64,000 nucleotides of DNA from assembly GCF_002256775.1 (NCBI RefSeq), contig NZ_NCII01000002.1, positions 1-64,000 of the forward strand, read 5' to 3'. The notes under the pieces are model-generated. The model was not told the origin of the DNA. It was given only the letters and a program-made list of their open reading frames with translations, and searched no databases. Position numbers and translations under genes: made by a program. Of the stretch, positions 60,740-64,000 are shown in pieces. The DNA is from Novosphingobium sp. 17-62-19. GTDB lineage: Bacteria; Pseudomonadota; Alphaproteobacteria; Sphingomonadales; Sphingomonadaceae. The stretch's first letter is position 1. Each line of letters starts with the position of its first letter.

Positions 60740-62965
60740 ATGAGATTCAGGATTGTCGCAGCCGCGCTCGCCGGAGCGGTGGCGCAGATTGTGGTGAGCA
60801 ACTTGCCAGCGCACGCGCAACAGGCCGTGCCGGACCGGCCATGGATGGACAAGGCGCTCGATGCAGAGCAGCGCTCTGCGCTCATCTTGGCAAAAATGAC
60901 GCGTGACGAGAAGTTGACGCTTGTCTTTGGTTACTTCGCGACGGACTTTCCCCCCAAGCAGTTCAAGGCGCCCGAAGGGGGCCGTAACGGTTCGGCCGGA
61001 TACATACCGGGCATCCCGCGTCTGGGTATTCCGCCCCAGTGGCAGGCAGACGCTGGCATCGGGGTAGCCAGTCAGGGTGGCGCGCCGCGCAAACGCGAAC
61101 GCACAGGCCTTCCTTCAGGGCTCGGTACGGCTGCCACATGGAATCCTGCCATGGCTTTCAAGGCCGGTGCGATGATCGGTGAAGAAGCACGTGCATCGGG
61201 GTTCAACGTCCTGCTTTCGGGCAGCGTCAATCTGATGCGCGAACCTCGCAACGGACGAAACTTCGAATATGGCGGTGAAGATCCGCTCCTTGCCGGCACG
61301 ATGGTTGGCGCGCACACGGCCGGAGTGCAATCGAACGGCATCATCTCGACCGTAAAGCACTTTGCCATCAATGATCAGGAAACCGATCGGAACGCAGGCA
61401 ATTCGGTCATAGACCCCGTGGCAGCGCGGATGTCAGACCTGCTGGCATTCCAGTTCGCAATGGAGCGGTCCGATCCTGGCTCGGTCATGTGCGCCTATAA
61501 CCGCGTAAACGGGATTTTTTCATGCGAGCACCCCTGGTTGCTTACGCAGGTCTTGCGCAAGGATTGGGGCTTCAAAGGTTTTGTGATGTCTGATTGGGGA
61601 GGCGTCCACTCGACCGCCCCCGCCATTGCCGCGGGCCTTGATCAGCAGTCTGGATACCCGTTCGACCAGCGCGAATATCTCGGCGCAGACTTGCGGCAAG
61701 CCCTCGAAAAAGGGGACGTCAGCGCTCAGGCGCTCGACCAGATGGTTTCGCGCATACTCTACGCCATGTTCAGGCACGGTCTGTTCGACAATCCGGTTAC
61801 CGAAGCGCCCTATGACCTCCCTCCGGCGTTGTTGGCCAAGAGTGCGCAGACCACCAGGATGGATGCCGAAGAGGCGCTGGTGCTGCTCAAGAACGAAGGG
61901 GCGGTCTTGCCGCTGAGTCCTGCAGTGCGGCGTGTGGTTGTCATCGGAGGACATGCTGACAAGGGCGTGCTTTCCGGCGGCGGCGCATCGTCAGTCTATC
62001 CGAAGGGTGGAAATGCAGTACCGGGCATCAAGCCGACGTATTGGCCCGGACCAGTCGTCTACTATCCATCGTCACCTCTTGAGGCGTTGCGCAAGGAAAT
62101 GCCCAACGCGACGTTCGAATTTGTCGACGGCACCGATCCCGTGGCAGCAGCTGTCGCAGCGCGTACGGCAGATGTTGCCATCGTGTTTGTGACGCAGTGG
62201 GCGGGTGAATCGTTCGATGTGTCGCTGACGCTTGCCGACAATCAGGATTCCCTGATTGCTGCGGTGGCGGATGCCAATCCGAAGACAGCGGTTGTGCTGG
62301 AAAGTGGCGGACCAGTGCTGACATCCTGGGCGAACAAGGTGGGCGCGATTGTTGCAGCCTGGTATCCCGGCACGTCCGGGGGCGAAGCCATTGCAAATGT
62401 CCTGACTGGCAAGGTCAATCCTTCGGGGCACTTGCCTGCAACCTTCCCACGCAGCCTGGATCAACTACCCAAACCAAGTGCCCCGAACAAAGGTGACACG
62501 GTGTATGGAGAGGGTGCTGCGGTTGGCTACAAGTGGTTCGATCGCAACAAACATGATCCGGCGTTCCCTTTCGGACATGGGCTTTCCTACACCAGCTTCG
62601 GCTATTCAGGCCTGACAGCAAGGCCTGATGCGGACGGGATCTCGGCCACATTCGTTGTGCGCAACACGGGCAAGCGGCGCGGTATGGACGTGGCGCAGGT
62701 ATATGTTGCGGGAGAAGGCTGGGAAGCGCCAAAGCGCCTGGGAGCGTATCACAAGGTAGACCTCGCGCCCGGCAAGTCGCAGCGCGTGACGGTTGCCATC
62801 GATCCGCGACTTCTTGCGACTTTCGATGGTGCATCAAACAGCTGGAAGATCGCTGCTGGTACGTATCAGGTAATGCTCGGCACATCCTCACGCGAAATTC
62901 TTGGAACCGTTCCGGTCACATTGTCTGCCCGCGAATTGCCCGTTGGGTGGCGTCCTGCCAAATAG
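60740..62965 (+). CDS. glycoside hydrolase family 3 beta-glucosidase
   Basis: An exported enzyme of 741 residues that removes terminal beta-linked sugars. After the signal peptide (ending AHAQ) come the GH3 N-terminal barrel (about 45-350; KHF at 206-208, catalytic nucleophile Asp285 in VMSDWGG), the GH3 C-terminal domain (about 385-610) and a fibronectin-III-like domain (about 650-725). The domain order is that of BglX-type enzymes. GAGAGG precedes the ATG. It probably acts in the periplasm on glycosides brought in by the divergent receptor. Confidence 0.94.
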   Translation: MRFRIVAAALAGAVAQIVVSNLPAHAQQAVPDRPWMDKALDAEQRSALILAKMTRDEKLTLVFGYFATDFPPKQFKAPEGGRNGSAGYIPGIPRLGIPPQWQADAGIGVASQGGAPRKRERTGLPSGLGTAATWNPAMAFKAGAMIGEEARASGFNVLLSGSVNLMREPRNGRNFEYGGEDPLLAGTMVGAHTAGVQSNGIISTVKHFAINDQETDRNAGNSVIDPVAARMSDLLAFQFAMERSDPGSVMCAYNRVNGIFSCEHPWLLTQVLRKDWGFKGFVMSDWGGVHSTAPAIAAGLDQQSGYPFDQREYLGADLRQALEKGDVSAQALDQMVSRILYAMFRHGLFDNPVTEAPYDLPPALLAKSAQTTRMDAEEALVLLKNEGAVLPLSPAVRRVVVIGGHADKGVLSGGGASSVYPKGGNAVPGIKPTYWPGPVVYYPSSPLEALRKEMPNATFEFVDGTDPVAAAVAARTADVAIVFVTQWAGESFDVSLTLADNQDSLIAAVADANPKTAVVLESGGPVLTSWANKVGAIVAAWYPGTSGGEAIANVLTGKVNPSGHLPATFPRSLDQLPKPSAPNKGDTVYGEGAAVGYKWFDRNKHDPAFPFGHGLSYTSFGYSGLTARPDADGISATFVVRNTGKRRGMDVAQVYVAGEGWEAPKRLGAYHKVDLAPGKSQRVTVAIDPRLLATFDGASNSWKIAAGTYQVMLGTSSREILGTVPVTLSARELPVGWRPAK

Positions 62966-62973
62966 TTCACTGC

Positions 62974-63007
62974 GCTCCCCTCTGCAGCTATTGCTGCCGT
63001 GGGGAGC
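62974..63007. terminator. bidirectional terminator between GH3 and LysR genes
   Basis: GCTCCCC (62974-62980) pairs with GGGGAGC (63001-63007), and an inner GCAGC/GCTGC pairing extends the hairpin. It lies between two convergent genes. Confidence 0.6.
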
Positions 63008-63015
63008 CAGGGCTT

Positions 63016-63918
63016 TCAGCGGGCAGGTCCCGCTTCTTCCAGAAAATGCCGCGCAAAGGCTGCGGCAGCCGGAGGCAGGGTGCGTCCTGCCGGGTAGGCG
63101 ATGCCGATTGTCCGCGCGGACATCGGGTTGGTAAGCTGCCGCAGGCTGACCTTGCTCGGTTCCAGCATGGTCGCGGCCGATTGTGGCAGCGCGGTTATGC
63201 CAAGACCCGCCTCGATCAGGGCGCGTACCGTGGTGAGCTGGGCGCAGTCAAAAAGCGGTTGGGGTGCAACCCCCGCCCTGAGCATGGCAGAATCGGTCAG
63301 TTGGCGAACGCTGCTTCGGGGGGCCATCGCAATAAACGGGTGTTGGGCGAAGATCGACCAGTCCGCGATGCTTTCATCGTCAAGCGGACTGCCCTTGCGG
63401 ACGACCAGCACGAGCGGGTCTTCGAACAGGGCTTCGAACACAAAATCATCGTCGCCCTCCGGCGGTGTTGTCACGGCAAGATCAATCTGACGCTCGTGCA
63501 TCGCCTGATATAGCGTGCCCGACAACTGGTCGCGGATGATGATTTCGACATTCGGGCTGACCTTGCGGAACGTGGCGATTGCTGCAGGCAGAATGCCCGC
63601 AGCCACCGATGGCAGCGCCCCCACGACAACGCGCCCGCGTTCGCCCGCAAAGCTCATGGCCAGTTCGGAAAAGGCATGGTCGAAGTCGGCAGTCAGCCGC
63701 TCGACAATCGGCAGCAGCGCCTCGCCAGCGCTTGTAAGGGAGACATTGCGTGAATTGCGATCAAACAACCGAACGCCAAGATCTTCCTCAAGCAGCCGGA
63801 TCGTCCTGCTGAGCGCCGGTTGCGAGACATGCGCAGTCCGTCCGGTTTCGCTGAAGCTGCGATTGTGCGCAACATTCATGAACATGCGCAGGCTTCGAAG
63901 GCTTGGTTTGCGCGCCAA
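63016..63918 (-). CDS. LysR-family transcriptional regulator
   Basis: A 300-residue LysR regulator: an N-terminal winged helix-turn-helix (FSETGRTAHVSQPALSRTIR) and a C-terminal co-inducer domain (about 90-295). The start is a TTG at 63918, preceded by GGGAGAG at the right distance; another TTG at 63948 has a poorer site. It is convergent with the GH3 gene. LysR proteins usually control a divergent neighbour, which here would lie beyond the right edge of the window. The last 82 bp of the window hold nothing else I can identify. Confidence 0.9.
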   Translation of the reverse strand: MARKPSLRSLRMFMNVAHNRSFSETGRTAHVSQPALSRTIRLLEEDLGVRLFDRNSRNVSLTSAGEALLPIVERLTADFDHAFSELAMSFAGERGRVVVGALPSVAAGILPAAIATFRKVSPNVEIIIRDQLSGTLYQAMHERQIDLAVTTPPEGDDDFVFEALFEDPLVLVVRKGSPLDDESIADWSIFAQHPFIAMAPRSSVRQLTDSAMLRAGVAPQPLFDCAQLTTVRALIEAGLGITALPQSAATMLEPSKVSLRQLTNPMSARTIGIAYPAGRTLPPAAAAFARHFLEEAGPAR

Positions 63919-64000
63919 TCGTCTCTCCCACCCTTGGGTTTTGGGCAATTCTTTGTGTTGCTCGATGAAGAGTATTCATGCGCGTGCGCGAGATTCTGTC

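Overview
The window looks like the chromosome of a sphingomonad alphaproteobacterium, most likely Novosphingobium or a close relative (inference). The reasons are the high GC content, five TonB-dependent receptors, a 5-carboxyvanillate decarboxylase whose active-site residues sit at the numbering known for Novosphingobium LigW, and the general mix of aromatic, glycerol and glycoside catabolism. No rRNA or CRISPR array was seen; there is one tRNA (Ser, GCU).

Region by region. 1-2.25 kb is the end of an integrated element: a small unknown gene and a tyrosine recombinase, followed by paired 8-bp direct repeats that look like integrase or excisionase sites. 2.25-17.7 kb is a complete nitrate assimilation locus on the minus strand: nasT and nasS (regulators), nrtA, nrtB and a fused double ATPase (nitrate ABC importer), an outer-membrane porin, nirB and nirD (nitrite reductase), nasA (nitrate reductase) and cobA (siroheme precursor synthesis). 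nirB and nrtA are each preceded by a nearly identical leader. Each leader can fold into two hexaloop hairpins carrying A1 and G4, the second overlapping an intrinsic terminator. This is the known target of ANTAR antiterminators such as the NasT encoded here. 17.8-23.3 kb holds a TPR-CHAT protein, tRNA-Ser, a DUF1134 envelope protein and an aromatic aminotransferase.

23.4-31.8 kb is a lignin-aromatic cluster: SDR dehydrogenase, two MFS transporters, a SnoaL-like protein, an aldehyde dehydrogenase, a DUF2490 outer-membrane protein and ligW. A strong operator-like palindrome precedes the SnoaL gene. 32.0-36.6 kb has a beta-lactamase-fold hydrolase, a TonB receptor and a LuxR regulator. 36.7-51.9 kb is an extended glycerol locus: a lipoprotein hydrolase, glpD, glpF, glpK, a TonB receptor, glpR, an unusual GntR-like regulator, a second TonB receptor, a membrane-fused alpha/beta hydrolase and a DUF3237 protein. 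Seven copies of the heptamer AAACGAA lie in its intergenic regions, which suggests one GlpR regulon that includes the outer-membrane receptors.

52.0-63.9 kb is a glycoside/ester utilisation locus: metallo-hydrolase, TonB receptor, type B carboxylesterase, TonB receptor, GH3 beta-glucosidase and a LysR regulator, with a LacI-type palindrome in the divergent promoter region. Four families of palindromic repeats occur between genes, and one palindrome has entered the nasA coding sequence in frame.
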